Translations under genes and position numbers: made by a program
From: Pelobates cultripes
Lineage: Eukaryota; Chordata; Amphibia; Anura; Pelobatidae
Assembly: GCA_933207985.1 (NCBI GenBank)
Contig: OW240920.1
Span: forward strand, 131,324,167 to 131,388,166
DNA: 64,000 bases
Direction: 5' to 3'
The notes under the pieces: generated by a model
The model's database searches: none
Told to the model about the DNA's origin: nothing
The model's input: the letters and a program-made list of their open reading frames with translations, nothing else
Part shown: positions 11,421 to 21,768 of the stretch, one piece after another
How the letters are laid out: each line of letters starts with the position of its first letter
Position numbering within the stretch: the stretch's first letter is position 1

Positions 11421-12592
11421 AGTGTAAGAAATACGAAATAAATCAAAGACTTTTAGATAATGTTAAGGATGCCTCAACAAAACTTAATCAAACTTATTAT
11501 CTTAAAGGAAATAAAGCAGATAAAATCTTGACGGCTAAATTAAAAAAAAAATGTACTGCCACTCAAAGAATTTATAAAATATCCAATAGAGGGAAAACTA
11601 TATATTCTCCATTAGAAATCGGGGAGGCTTTTGGATCTTATTACCAGAATATGTACAACTTAAAATCTTTTAAGACAAATGTGGAGATCAAAGAATATCT
11701 AAAGAAATGCATTCTAACTACTCTTACAGAAGATCAAATTAGAAATTTGAATCAATAATAACGGAGGAAGAAGTGAAATTAGCCATAGATAAAATTAAAA
11801 AACATAAAGCGCCCCGGCCCAGATGGATTTCCAGGAATATTTTATAAATTTATGAAAGATGATATATGTAAACATCTTGTCAATTTATGTAATTCCTTCC
11901 CAGATAGTGAAATCAGAGCTGAACTACTTCAGGCAAATATAATACCTATATTCAAAAATAACAAAGATTCTTCCCAGATTGAAAATTATCATCCCATTTC
12001 ACTTATTAATGCCGATATAAAACTATACTCTACCATTATAGCAGAAAGATTGAAATCTATAATTCCATCCCTAATCCATTCTGATCAAACAGGCTTTGTA
12101 GTGGGAAGCTATCCTTTGGCCAATATTCGAAAAGAAGTAGACCTGATTGATTTAACAAACAGGAGGCTGGATTAGACTATCCTACTCTCGCTTGATGCAA
12201 ATAAAGCCTTTGATCGCGTAAGCTGGTCTTTTATGTTCAAAACACTAATCAATAGAGGTTTTAACGGCTGGATCCTCCAGGCAATTTCTGCTCTTAATAC
12301 TAACCCCTCAGCTAGGATCATTGGTTCAGGTATTATTTCCTCTTGGTTTAAGGTTCGAAATGGGACTAGGCAGGGTTGCCCTCATTCCCCTATGTTATAT
12401 ATTTTTAATTTAGAATCCCTTTCCCAATATATTAGAATAAAAAAAAAAAAACTACAAGGGAATACAATTTGTTAATAGAGAGACAAAATTAAGTTTATAT
12501 GCTGATGATGTCATAATGACATTAATTGATCCTGAAAACTCTATAAATTGTCTCCTTAAAGAACTAGCAGTATATGGGAACATGTCAAATAC
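11420..12592 (+). pseudogene. L1/Tx1-type LINE reverse transcriptase fragment
   Basis: The translation gives a coiled N-terminal RT region, then IKKHKAP-type and NYHPISLINADIKLYSTI (near 11980-12040), the first catalytic aspartate in SLDANKAFDRV (about 12190-12222), GTRQGCPHSP (near 12363) and YADD at 12497-12508. This order defines a non-LTR reverse transcriptase, and the spacing and wording fit the L1/Tx1 group. It is in at least four frames with stops at 11758 and 12173, and both ends are missing (no endonuclease, no C-terminal Cys motif, no tail). It stops abruptly at about 12592, probably at a later insertion. Confidence 0.85.
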
Positions 12593-12599
12593 ATGAGCT

Positions 12600-13210
12600 T
12601 TTTAGTGTAGGGAGAGGATGCTGCAGCTGTGAGGGACAGATTAGGAAAGAATTCTGGTGTTGAATCTGCAAACTACAGCGATTTTTGTGGGTGCTATACT
12701 ACATTTTTGTACCCTGCCCTGAGCACAGTGCCACAGAGAGTGCAGTGCACTTGCAACTGCATGTGTGCCAGGCACATCACTTTAATCCTGTTTTGGTAGC
12801 TCAGTGGGCAACATCTAGGCATTTTTAAATACTGCAATTGCGTACTGTATTTCTTGCAGTCTAATAAAACCCTTGAATACTACTGTTACATTGTTGGTTT
12901 AAAACCTTTTTGTGCTAAATAGTACATTTGTGGCCTGCGGTGCACTTCATATCCAAGAGTCAAATAGAACTGTAAAAATACTGTGAATACATCGCACTTT
13001 GAAAAATTCTAATTTTTTGGGTGCTAAATAGTACATTTGCAGCCTGCGGTGCACTTCAAATCTGAGAGTCAAATAGAACGGTCAAATACTGTGGTTACAG
13101 CGCAGTTTTAAAAATTATCATTTTTTGGGTGCTAAATAGTACATTTGAGGTGTGTATTTCATATCTGGTGTATGTGTGCAACATTGGCTAGTTACCGCTT
13201 CTCAAGAAAG
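12600..13210. repeat. hAT-like subterminal tandem repeat, period about 110 bp
   Basis: Three units (near 12907, 13020 and 13127) share GGTGCTAAATAGTACATTTG, GCCTGCGGTGCACTTC and GAGTCAAATAGAAC. Arrays of this kind flank hAT transposases, and pieces of one lie downstream at 15262-18600, so this may be the 5' side of that element. No coding sequence is seen. Confidence 0.5.
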
Positions 13211-13461
13211 TCTAAAGACAAATAAATTTTGCCTAAGGTGCAGGTAGTATAGAAGGCAAGACTGAGACAAATCATTTGGGTTACGTTTGCCTGTTGACAT
13301 GTTAATTATCTTAGACCATTAAAACTCAATAATCAATGAAAAAACACACTAAGTGTCATACAAAAATATGTATTATAGACAAGTTAAAAACAAGACTACA
13401 AGTCATGCTATAACAAAATTAAACAAGTTTTAAAATATGTATGGGTCAACCAATGGCTGTA

Positions 13462-13517
13462 AAAACAAAGTTTTACTGGTTACATTCATGAAACAAAGTT
13501 TTACTGGTTACATTCAT
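13462..13517 (+). repeat. 28-bp direct duplication
   Basis: AAACAAAGTTTTACTGGTTA plus its continuation to CATTCATG occurs twice in tandem immediately before the CR1 fragment. Confidence 0.75.
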
Positions 13518-14850
13518 GTTCCAGGAGGGATAAGACAAATGGCAAATGATTTAGGTAAACTACAAAAATGGTCAGAGTTGTGGCAACTGACATTTAATGT
13601 GGATAAGTGCAAGATAATGCATCTTGGACGTAAAAACCCAAGGGCAGAGTACAGAATATTTGATAGAGTCCTAACCTCAACATCCGAGGAAAGGGATTTA
13701 GAGGTGATTATTTCTGATGACTTAAAGGACCACTGTAGTGCCAGGAAAACATACTCGTTTTCCTGGCACTATAGTGCCCTGAGGGTGCCCGAGGAAAGGG
13801 GTTAAACTTACCTTTTTTCCAGCGCTGGGCGGGGAGCTCTCCGCCTCCTCTCCACCTCCGATCCTCCTCTTCGGCTGAATGCGCATGCGCGGCAGGAGCT
13901 GCGTGCGCATTCAGCCTGTCTCCTAGGAAACCATTCATAATGCTTTCCTATGGACGCTGGCGTATTCTTACTGTGATTTTTACAGTGAGAAGCACGCAAA
14001 CGCCTCTAGCGGCTGTCAATGAGACAGCCACTAGAGACTTTGGAGGCTTGATTAACCCATTTATAAACATAGCAGTTTCTCTGAAAATGCTATGTTTATA
14101 AAAAAAAGGGTTAACCCTAGAGGGACCTGGCACCCAGACCACTTCATTAAGCTGAAGTGGTCTGGGTGCATAGAGTGGTCCTTTAAAGGTAGGCAGACAG
14201 TGTAATAGAGCAGCAGGAAATGCTAGCAGAATGCTTGGTTGTATAGGGAGAGGTATTAGCAGTAGAAAGAGGGAAGTGCTCATGCCATTGTACAGAACAC
14301 TGGTGAGACCTCACTTGGAGTATTGTACACAGTACTGGAGACCGTATCTTCAGAAGGATATTGATACCTTAGAGAGGGTTCAGAGAAGGGCTACTAAACT
14401 GGTTCATGGATTGCGGGATAAAACTTACCAGGAAAGGTTAAAGGATCTTAACATGTATGGCTTGGAGGAAAGACGAGACAGGGGGGATATGATAGAAACA
14501 TTTAAATATATAAAGGGAATCAACACAGTAAAGGAGGAGACTATATTTAAAAGAAGAATAACTACCACAACAAGAGGACATAGTCTTAAATTAGAGGGGC
14601 AAAGGTTTAAAAATAATATCAAGTATTACTTTACTGAGAAGGTAGTGGATGCATGGAATAGCCTTCCAGCTGAAGTGGTAGAGGTTAACACAGTTAAGGA
14701 GTTTAAGCATGCGTGGAATATGCATAAGGCTATCCTAACTATAAGATAAGGCCAGGGACTAATTAAAGTATTTAGAAAATTGGGCAGACTAGATGGGCCG
14801 AATGGTTCTTATATGCCGTCACATTCTATGTTTCTATGTTTCTTTGACTA
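13518..14850 (+). pseudogene. CR1 LINE, ORF2 C-terminal part and 3' tail, split by a MITE
   Basis: The translation shows the end of the RT palm/thumb (WQLTFNVDKCKIMHLG near 13580, then a DDL-K stretch), interrupted at 13726, and continues from 14187 with PLYRTLVRPHLEYC (near 14290), VQRRATKLVHGL (near 14380), LEERRDRGDMIETFK and AWNSLPAEVV (near 14650), ending in a stop at about 14749. This is the CR1-clade C-terminal signature. The 3' UTR ends ACATTCTATGTTTCTATG, matching the ATTCTATG octamer tail of CR1 elements. It is 5'-truncated, as is usual for LINE copies. Removing the MITE leaves an almost uninterrupted frame, so it was young when hit. Confidence 0.9.
13726..14182. mobile_element. T2-type MITE, family B
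   Basis: The 457-bp element starts AGGACCACTGTAG, ends AGAGTGGTCCT and is flanked by TTAA (13722-13725 and 14183-14186). Internal short hairpins (GACCACTTCA/TGAAGTGGTC) precede the right end. The CR1 frame continues across it, which fixes the boundaries. Related copies lie at 37413-37883 and 49708-49844. Confidence 0.9.
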
Positions 14851-15261
14851 CACACTGTAGTGAACAGGACCTTCATGCAGTGTGTTTTTTTTTTTAAATC
14901 ATACAGCATCCTTTCATGTGCATTTCAGATGTCATATTGTTAATTATCAATTTTGATTTATCCCCATTTTTTTTTTTTTTTTAAAGTGAAAAATAAGTGT
15001 TATTGGGATCGCTTCATATACAGAAGCAAAAATATCAATTTCTATATTGTGTAAAGACACAACTACAAAGTTAAAAACCAAACACCAAAACAACGTGCCA
15101 GACAATCTACCTGTGCATGGTTAGTGTGATACAATAAGTCTAAATCTTAAAAATGCAATAACCCACAGAAGATGGGAGAGAATTTTTTTTGCAAATGGAA
15201 CTTTGATTCGAATTTACTACATCAGCATAAGAGGGAGCAGGTTACAAAAGCTCAGCAGCCG
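14851..15261. other. Unassigned sequence
   Basis: AT-rich spacer between the CR1 tail and hAT sequence; nothing recognisable was seen. Confidence 0.5.
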
Positions 15262-15356
15262 TCCCCTAGACAGTATGCCTGCTACTGCCCACCGCACCCA
15301 GGGACCGAGCACACCAAAGCCAGCTCCAAGGAGTTCCCTGGCATGGCAGTTCGAAC
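15262..15356 (+). pseudogene. hAT transposase fragment (left of Gypsy insertion)
   Basis: This segment is repeated with moderate divergence at 17610-17705 inside the hAT region: Pro-rich codons, then a block read as SSKEFPG. It ends where Gypsy-like minus-strand sequence starts, suggesting the Gypsy element landed inside a hAT copy. Confidence 0.5.
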
Positions 15357-16325
15357 GAGGAGAACCCAGTCGATTTCTGTGTCACCTCCCGATAGGCAAA
15401 CAGGAGATGGGGCAGGAATCTCTCTCAATCCTTGTGAGTGGCCGCAGAGGTACGGAGCATTTGCTTCAACATACCCTTGAAGCACTCACACAGGCCATTG
15501 GTCTGGGGGTGGTAAGGGGAGCTCAGGATAGGTTTAAGGTGCACAATTTCCACAGTTGGTGGGTCATTTCAGCAGTAAACTGGGTGCCCTGGTCTGAGAG
15601 AATCTCCTGGGGAAAACCCATCCGGAAGAACACTCGCATCAAGGCTTCAGCCACAGTCTCTGCCCGAATACTGCTCAGGGCACCGAGTAGCGTAGTCCAC
15701 GATGGTCAGAATGTACTTCTTCCCAGAGGCACTAGGCTTGACTAGGGGACCTATAATGTCATCGATGCCTGCTTCCTTGAACTCTTTGAAGGTATTGTAT
15801 GGTAGCTTGTGGGCCAGGGTGGTTGTGCTTCCCGGCACCCTCTGCTCCCTTCTACCTTCTTCTGGGTTCATGCAGGTCGCACTCTGTTTATTGGCAATGA
15901 CATAGGCTTGCACCCCCAAAAAGGTCCTACTGACGATCTCCTCTGAGGGTGGCTCTCGGTAATATGCCAGGCGCCATTCCACCTCCTTGCGCATTCCCTC
16001 CTCATCTCTGGCCCCTGGCTGGGGTTCATTGCCTCACTTCGTGCCTAGTCGTCCTCCGTGAGCGCAGCAGTCAATTTAGCCTTGTTACGCCCACCAGGCG
16101 TTATTCCTCTGGCTCCACACAAGTCCTACATTGTAGGTCACTTTAGACCACTGTAGTCCATGGGTCTGTTGGCAGGGACATGGGATCCCGCCACTTGCCA
16201 CCAATTGAAGCGGGACCTGGGTAGCCGAGGGTTATCCCCTTTGATTAGAATAGGTCAGACCCATTTCCCCAGTAACTGGATGGGACACAGTTCCAGGATA
16301 CAAGGTTTGACAATATTTATTTGGG
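15357..16325 (-). pseudogene. Internally deleted Gypsy (Ty3-like) element
   Basis: Reading leftward on the minus strand: part of an LTR (about 16325-16206), a tRNA primer-site-like TGGTGGCAAGTGGCGGGAT (about 16202-16184), a Gag N-terminus (ARGITPGGRNKAKL near 16100 and a Trp-Arg-Leu stretch near 15975), then directly an integrase core start (IIGPLVKP near 15755, KKYILTIVDYATRCPE near 15715) and a later SPYHPQTNG block near 15515. Most of gag, protease and RT/RNase H are gone, so gag is fused to integrase by deletion. Stops and frame changes occur in the integrase part. It is the same family as the plus-strand fragment at 48216-49700. Confidence 0.75.
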
Positions 16326-17190
16326 TACAGAGCTTTGCCTCCTTCTCCTACTCCGCTTCCTCCTCCTCTACCACCTCCTCATCCAGTCAGCGTAATACCT
16401 TCATCACCAACTTCAGCACAGCCAGGGGGAAACGACAGCAGGCTGTTTTAAAACTCATATGTTTGGGGGGAAAAACCCCACATCACGCAGGAGCTGTGGA
16501 CAGGCATGGAACAACAGACCGATGAGTTGTTGTTGCCACTGAGCCTCAGGCCCGGCCTGGTGGTGTGCGATAATTGGCGAAATCTCGTAGCAGCTCTGGG
16601 CTTAGCCGGTTTGACGCACATCCATTGGCTGGCACATGTGCTGAATTGGTGGTGCAGAAATTCCTGAAAAACTACCTAGATATATCAGAGCTGCTGCAGA
16701 AAGTGCGGGCCGTCTGTGAGCGCTTTCGGCGTTCTCACCCTGCTGCTGCTCACCTGTCTGCGCTGCAACGTAACTTCGGCCTTCCTGCTCACAGCCTCAT
16801 ATATGATGTGCCCACAAGGTGGAACTCCACCTTGCACATGCTGGAGAGACTGTGCGAGCAGCAGCAGTTAATAGTGGAGTTTCAGCTGCAGCACGCACGG
16901 GTCACTCGCTCTGCGGAACAGCACCACTTCACCAATGAGTGGGCCTCCATGCGAGACCTGTGTGCCATGTTGCGCTGTTTCGAGTACTCCACCAACATGG
17001 CCAGTGCCGATGACGCTGTTCTCAGCCTTACTATCCAGCTTCTATGTCTCCTTGAAAAAACACTTCGAGTGATGATGGAAGAGGATGTGGCACAGGAGGA
17101 AGAGGGGTCATTTCCATGGTTATCAGGCCAGTCATTCACAAGTGGCTCGGAGGGTGGGTTCCTGCACCAGCATAGGCCAGGTACCCAATT
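16326..17190 (+). pseudogene. hAT transposase catalytic-core remnant
   Basis: The translation gives a basic segment (GKRQQAVLK), then VVCDNWRNLVAALGL (near 16565) carrying a catalytic aspartate, a following W-x2-H block (HWLAHVLNLVVQKFL, near 16620), an intervening helical stretch and the conserved PTRWNSTLHMLERL (near 16815). These are diagnostic of hAT-superfamily transposases. The reading frame changes near 16570 and 16630. The C-terminal hATC dimerisation domain is absent; instead the sequence runs on into an N-terminal-type block at 17194, indicating a rearranged copy. Confidence 0.85.
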
Positions 17191-17193
17191 GCC

Positions 17194-18325
17194 CAGCATC
17201 TCCACACTGTCTCATGGAATTGTTCAGCTGTCCATCTCCCAAACACTGGAAAGAAAGAGGAAGTACCACCCTACCCACCCGCGATCCCTGGCCCTGAATG
17301 CAAGCATTTCAAAATTCCTGGCATTTGAAATGCTGTCATTCCGTCTGTTGGAGACGGACAGTTTTAAAAACCTGATGGCGTTATTGGACTGTAAGAAATG
17401 CACTGCAGGCCGCAAATGTTTCTTTTTTTATATGTCCTAATATTTTGGGGGCTACCCCAATTTAAAAAAAACAAACAAAAAAATAAAAAACAGTGTTGGC
17501 TACCTCCTCCACTGCCGCTTCCACCTACACCGCCATGGTCACCACCTCCTCAACCTCCTACTCCACATCCACCTCCTCCTCCTAGAGCAGGGTGCACATA
17601 GCGGAGCGGCCTTCCCCTGGACAGTACGCCTGCTACTACCCACCACACCCAGGGGCGTAGCACACCATAGCCAGCTCCAAGGAGTTCCCTGGCGTGGCAG
17701 TTCTTCAGACAATGTGCTGACGACAAGACACCAGTGGTGACAACCTGCATGACCAGGCATTTACATGCAAAGCGCGAGCTGCAGTGGAGTAAGCACCTCA
17801 AAAACAAAGAAAGGTCTCAGCTCCTCCTGCTTACTCTTCTGCTGCTGTCTCGGCCTCTTCCTCTACCTCTGGGGTGACAGTGGCACCTGCCACCCTGCAA
17901 ACAGAGGATGTGGCAGCAACGCCACTACGTCTGCCACCGTCCTCAAGCATCTCCACACTGTCTCATGGAAGCGTTTAGCTGTCCGTCTTCCAAACACTGC
18001 AGAAAAAGAGGAAGTACCCCCCTACCCACCCGCGATCCCTGGCCCTGTATGCCAGCATTTCAAAATTCCTGGCCTTTGAAATGCTGTCATTCCGTCTGGT
18101 GGAGACAGACAGTTTTAAAAACCTGATGGCGTTATTGGACTGCAAGAAATGCACTGCAGGCTGCAAATGTTTCTTTTTTTTTTTTTACATGTCCCAATAT
18201 TTTGGGGGCTACCCCAATAAAAAATAAATAAAACTGTGTTGGCTACCTCCTCCTCCTCCACTGCCGCTTCAACCTACACCACCACGGTCACCGCCTCCTC
18301 AACCTCCTACTCCACATCCTAGTTA
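17194..18325 (+). pseudogene. hAT N-terminal segment, present twice
   Basis: A block read as SISKFLAFEMLSF followed by SFKNLMALLDCKKC occurs at about 17300-17410 and again near 18055-18160. The whole surrounding segment (17194-17475) recurs at 17948-18235, and the Ser/Thr/Pro-coding CTCC-rich part (17497-17590) recurs at 18237-18320. In hAT transposases this block normally precedes the catalytic core; here it follows it. I read this as a tandem duplication of about 750 bp in a decayed, rearranged element. Confidence 0.7.
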
Positions 18326-18479
18326 AAAAGATTATTATTTTTAATTTTGATGTATTTTATGTTATTTTAAGTTATTTCCCTATCCACATTTGTTTGCAGG
18401 GCACTTGTCCTACTCTTACCCCCATTTTACTTCCTTTTGCAGCCCTCTAGCCCTTTCCAGGACTTTTTAGAGGCATTTT

Positions 18480-18605
18480 AGTGCCCAAAAGTTCGGGTCC
18501 CCATTGACTTCAATGGGGTTCGTGTCAAGTTCGAGCCCGAACTCAAACTTTTTGATGAAGTTCAGCCGAACTCTGCGAACCGGAACATCCCGGTGTCCGC
18601 TCAAC
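18480..18605. mobile_element. hAT-type terminus with GTTCG/CGAAC words
   Basis: Dense inverted GTTCG and CGAAC words follow a CCATTGACTTCAATGGGG dyad. The same style of terminus ends the hAT region at 63490-63607. Confidence 0.5.
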
Positions 18606-18734
18606 TCTACTTACAATATATATAGTGCTAGTGTGAATAGATAAGATGTAATTGAAAAAAATTCTGAAAAAACAATGGGAAAACTGGCCCATTAAGCGAA
18701 AAGAAGCAACTGTTTAATCATGGTAAAATTAATT

Positions 18735-19156
18735 GTCAATGAAAGAAGTGTAGTTAAAATCCTCAATAAAGTCCCTGAGGTGTAATTGTCTTAAAATTGA
18801 AAATCCATCTTGTTTCTTTTTGTAAGAAACGCAAATTGAAATCACCTTTCCTAGAATGAGATTGTAATTTCTCAATGGCTTGGAAACATAAATTCGATAC
18901 ATTAGAATTATGAAAGTTGATAATGTGTCTTGCAGCCAGAGTAGGGGCAATCGAATTAGTGATTGAATTTACATGTTGTAATATCCTCCTCCTAAACTGT
19001 TGTAAAGTCTTACCGATGTACTTCTTTTCACACGTTCATGTAAGCAGGTAGACGAGTTTGGTCATTCCACAGTTGACAAGTGTATTGGTAATGATCTTTA
19101 GATCTGTTTGGTTGGACACGGTAAATTTCGACGGGTTTATGTATTGGCATGCCTTG
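18735..19156 (-). pseudogene. Penelope-like element GIY-YIG endonuclease domain
   Basis: The minus strand encodes, in order, KLVYLLT (about 19058-19035; the GIY-equivalent), KKYIGKTLQQFRRRILQH (about 19030-18975; YIG plus the active-site arginine region), AARHIINFHN, FQAIEKLQ, and GDFNLRFLQKETRWIFNF (about 18850-18795) with the C-terminal glutamate. This is the C-terminal endonuclease of Penelope-like retroelements, which nicks target DNA. The upstream linker continues at 20982-21060 beyond a hAT insertion. At least one in-frame stop (near 19030) is present. The RT domain is missing. Confidence 0.85.
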
Positions 19157-19164
19157 CGGTGTCC

Positions 19165-19670
19165 CAGGGCCGCCACCAGAAATTTTGGGGCCCCTAACTC
19201 AGCTCAGGGTCTGGGCACCCTGGGCCCTCCTCCAAATACCGCCCACTGGGTCCGCCTCCAAATACAGCCCACAGGAATACACATACAGACACAAACACAC
19301 ACACTGATACAAAAAGACAGAGATACATACTAACAGACACACATACTGAAACAGACACGCATACAGGCATACATACTGAGACATACACACAGGCATACAT
19401 AGTGACAGACAGACACATACTAACATACATGCAGACACACATACATGCAGACACACATGCATGAGGACATAAAGACACACACATACATACACACACACAC
19501 AGACATACTGACAGACATACAGACACTGTCATCCATACACACATACATTCATAATGGCATATAGACATAAACAGACATACATTCATAATGGCATACAGAC
19601 ATACATACATACTGACAGACATACATGCATACAGACATCCATACTGACATACAGACATACAGATATAATG

Positions 19671-19730
<60 letters not shown>

Positions 19731-20374
19731 ACATACACACACACACACACATAGACATACATACAGACATACGTGCATACAGACATACACATACATGCAT
19801 ACAGTCAGACAGACAAACATAGACATACACACAGACATACAGACATAAATACATAGACATACATACATACATAGACATACATGCATACAGACAGACATAC
19901 ATACACAGACAGACATACATGCATACAGACACATACACACAGACATGCATGCAGACAGACATACATACAGAGACAGACATACATACACAGACATACATAC
20001 ATAGACATACATGCATGCCTACAGACAGACATACACAGACATGCAGACAGACAGACATACATGCATACAGACAGACATACATGCATGAGGACATAAAGAC
20101 ACATACATACAGACACCGACATACATACACACACACAGACATACTGACAGACATACAGACACTGTCATCCATACACACATACATTCATAATGGCATACAG
20201 ACATAAACAGACATACATTCATAATGGCATACATACATACATTCAGACTGACATAAATGCATATATACAGACATACTGACAGACATACATGCATACAGAC
20301 ATCCATACACACATACACACAGACATACGTTCATCATGATATGCAGGCATACATTCATACTGACATACAGACAT

Positions 20375-20407
<33 letters not shown>

Positions 20408-20973
20408 CACATACACATACACATACATAGACAGACAGACAGACAGGCATACACACAGACATACACATACATACATGCATACAGTCAGACAGACAAACAT
20501 AGACAGACACACACAGACACACACAGACATACATAGACATACATGCATACAGACAGACATACAGAGACAGACATACATACATAGACATACATGCATGCAT
20601 ACAGACAGACATGCATACACACAAAGCTCATTTTCCAGCCACCCTCCTGCCTCTTACCTTTTCTTTGCAGGAGGGTGGCTGGGGATGATGGGAGTCGGCG
20701 CGGCTCTCTCTTCACTGCCTGGCTCTCCCTCTTCACCGGCGCGCGCTCCTCCCGCGCGGAGCGGAGCAGCACTTGCGGCTTTTTTTTTTTTTAAAGGGGC
20801 CCGGTCGCGGCCACAGCGCTGACCGGGCCACTGAAGATATAGGGCCCATCGGGTGGCCCTAAGTGTGTGGGCCACCCGATGGTCCCCACATGTGGGGGCC
20901 GGGCGGCCGGGCCCCCCAGGGCCGCCGGGCCCGTGACAACCGTTATGGTTGTCACCCCCTGATGGCGGCCCTG
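19165..20973. mobile_element. Non-autonomous hAT element 1 (1809 bp) carrying a tetranucleotide array
   Basis: Termini are CAGGGCCGCCACCA and TGATGGCGGCCCTG, with near-identical 8-bp flanks CGGTGTCC (19157-19164) and CAGTGTCC (20974-20981). An 8-bp duplication with CAGGG ends is typical of hAT. Between the ends is a long CAKACATACA-type simple repeat (19262-20625), a TA run at about 19678-19722, and a GC-rich 3' part. Long open frames on both strands over the array are artefacts of its composition. It splits the Penelope-like endonuclease. Confidence 0.9.
19262..20625. repeat. Tetranucleotide (CAGACATACATA-type) array inside hAT 1
   Basis: More than 1.3 kb of imperfect ACAT/AGAC units with two TA-rich interruptions. 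Larger blocks are also duplicated (for example TTCATAATGGCATA recurs near 19549, 19581, 20184 and 20218). Confidence 0.95.
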
Positions 20974-20981
20974 CAGTGTCC

Positions 20982-21060
20982 ACAATGATATGTGCCTTTA
21001 GTACTGTTTAGCCAGGTAGTGTTATCTTTTTGTGAGTCTAAGTTACTGTGTACCAATGCC
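20982..21060 (-). pseudogene. Penelope-like element, linker upstream of the endonuclease
   Basis: The minus-strand frame has KGTYHCGHCKAC-like sequence, the Cys-rich linker that precedes GIY-YIG in Penelope-like proteins. It joins 19156 once hAT 1 and one copy of its target duplication are removed. Confidence 0.7.
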
Positions 21061-21061
21061 C

Positions 21062-21142
21062 TAACAGGAACAGAGGGCAGATAGCGGGAGCGGAGGGCAG
21101 ATGACGGAAGCGGAGGGCAGATGACGGGAGTGGAGAGCAGAT
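21062..21142. repeat. 20-bp tandem repeat
   Basis: About four units of GCGGAGGGCAGATGACGGGA-like sequence. Confidence 0.85.
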
Positions 21143-21288
21143 CATAAACCAAAGAAACTTATTACAGCATGATCCTTACATGCATACAGTGAGAACGTCT
21201 AACGTAAGCATATTATAAGCAGCATGACCACACCTGGTAAAACGCAAACCTGGAAGTGACTTAGAATAAGAAAATACAACGGTTGAGA

Positions 21289-21768
21289 CTAGTTCCTATC
21301 CAGGATAGGAAATAGCTTGCTCAGTGTGAGTAAGCAATCCTTCTTAGGGACCTTTTCGCCCCCTACTGGTCAGGTCCTGTATAGGGATAGGAACTATCCT
21401 GCTCACACTGAGAGAGCTAGTTCCTATCCTGCTAAAGGACCTATTGCTCCATAGTGTACAGGTCCTCTTAAAGGATAGGAACTAGACAGCTCACAGTGAG
21501 AAATCTAGTTCCTATCCAGCAAAATGACCTTTATAGCTCCAGCTTACACAGGTCCCTTACAGGGATAGGAACTAGACGATTCATGGTGAGAAATCTAGTT
21601 CCTATCTGGCAAAAGGACCTTTATACCTTCAGCTAACAATGGTCCCTTACAGGGATAGGAACTAGATGGTTCACTGTGAGAAATCTAGTTCCTATTCAGA
21701 AAAAGGACCTTTATAGCTCCAGCTCACACAGGTCCCTTACATGGATAGTAATACGTTTTTCCTATACT
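21289..21768. repeat. Satellite, period about 90 bp, with internal dyads
   Basis: Five or so units alternate CTAGTTCCTATCC and its reverse complement GGATAGGAACTAG, separated by a variable TTCACTGTGAGAAA spacer, with AAAGGACCTTTATA in each unit. The last unit is split by hAT 2 and resumes at 23615. Confidence 0.85.

Noticed and set aside
19194..20318. Long open frames rich in Cys, Val, Tyr and Met on the minus strand and His/Thr/Arg on the plus strand
   Set aside because: They simply read the CAGACATACA simple repeat in different frames.
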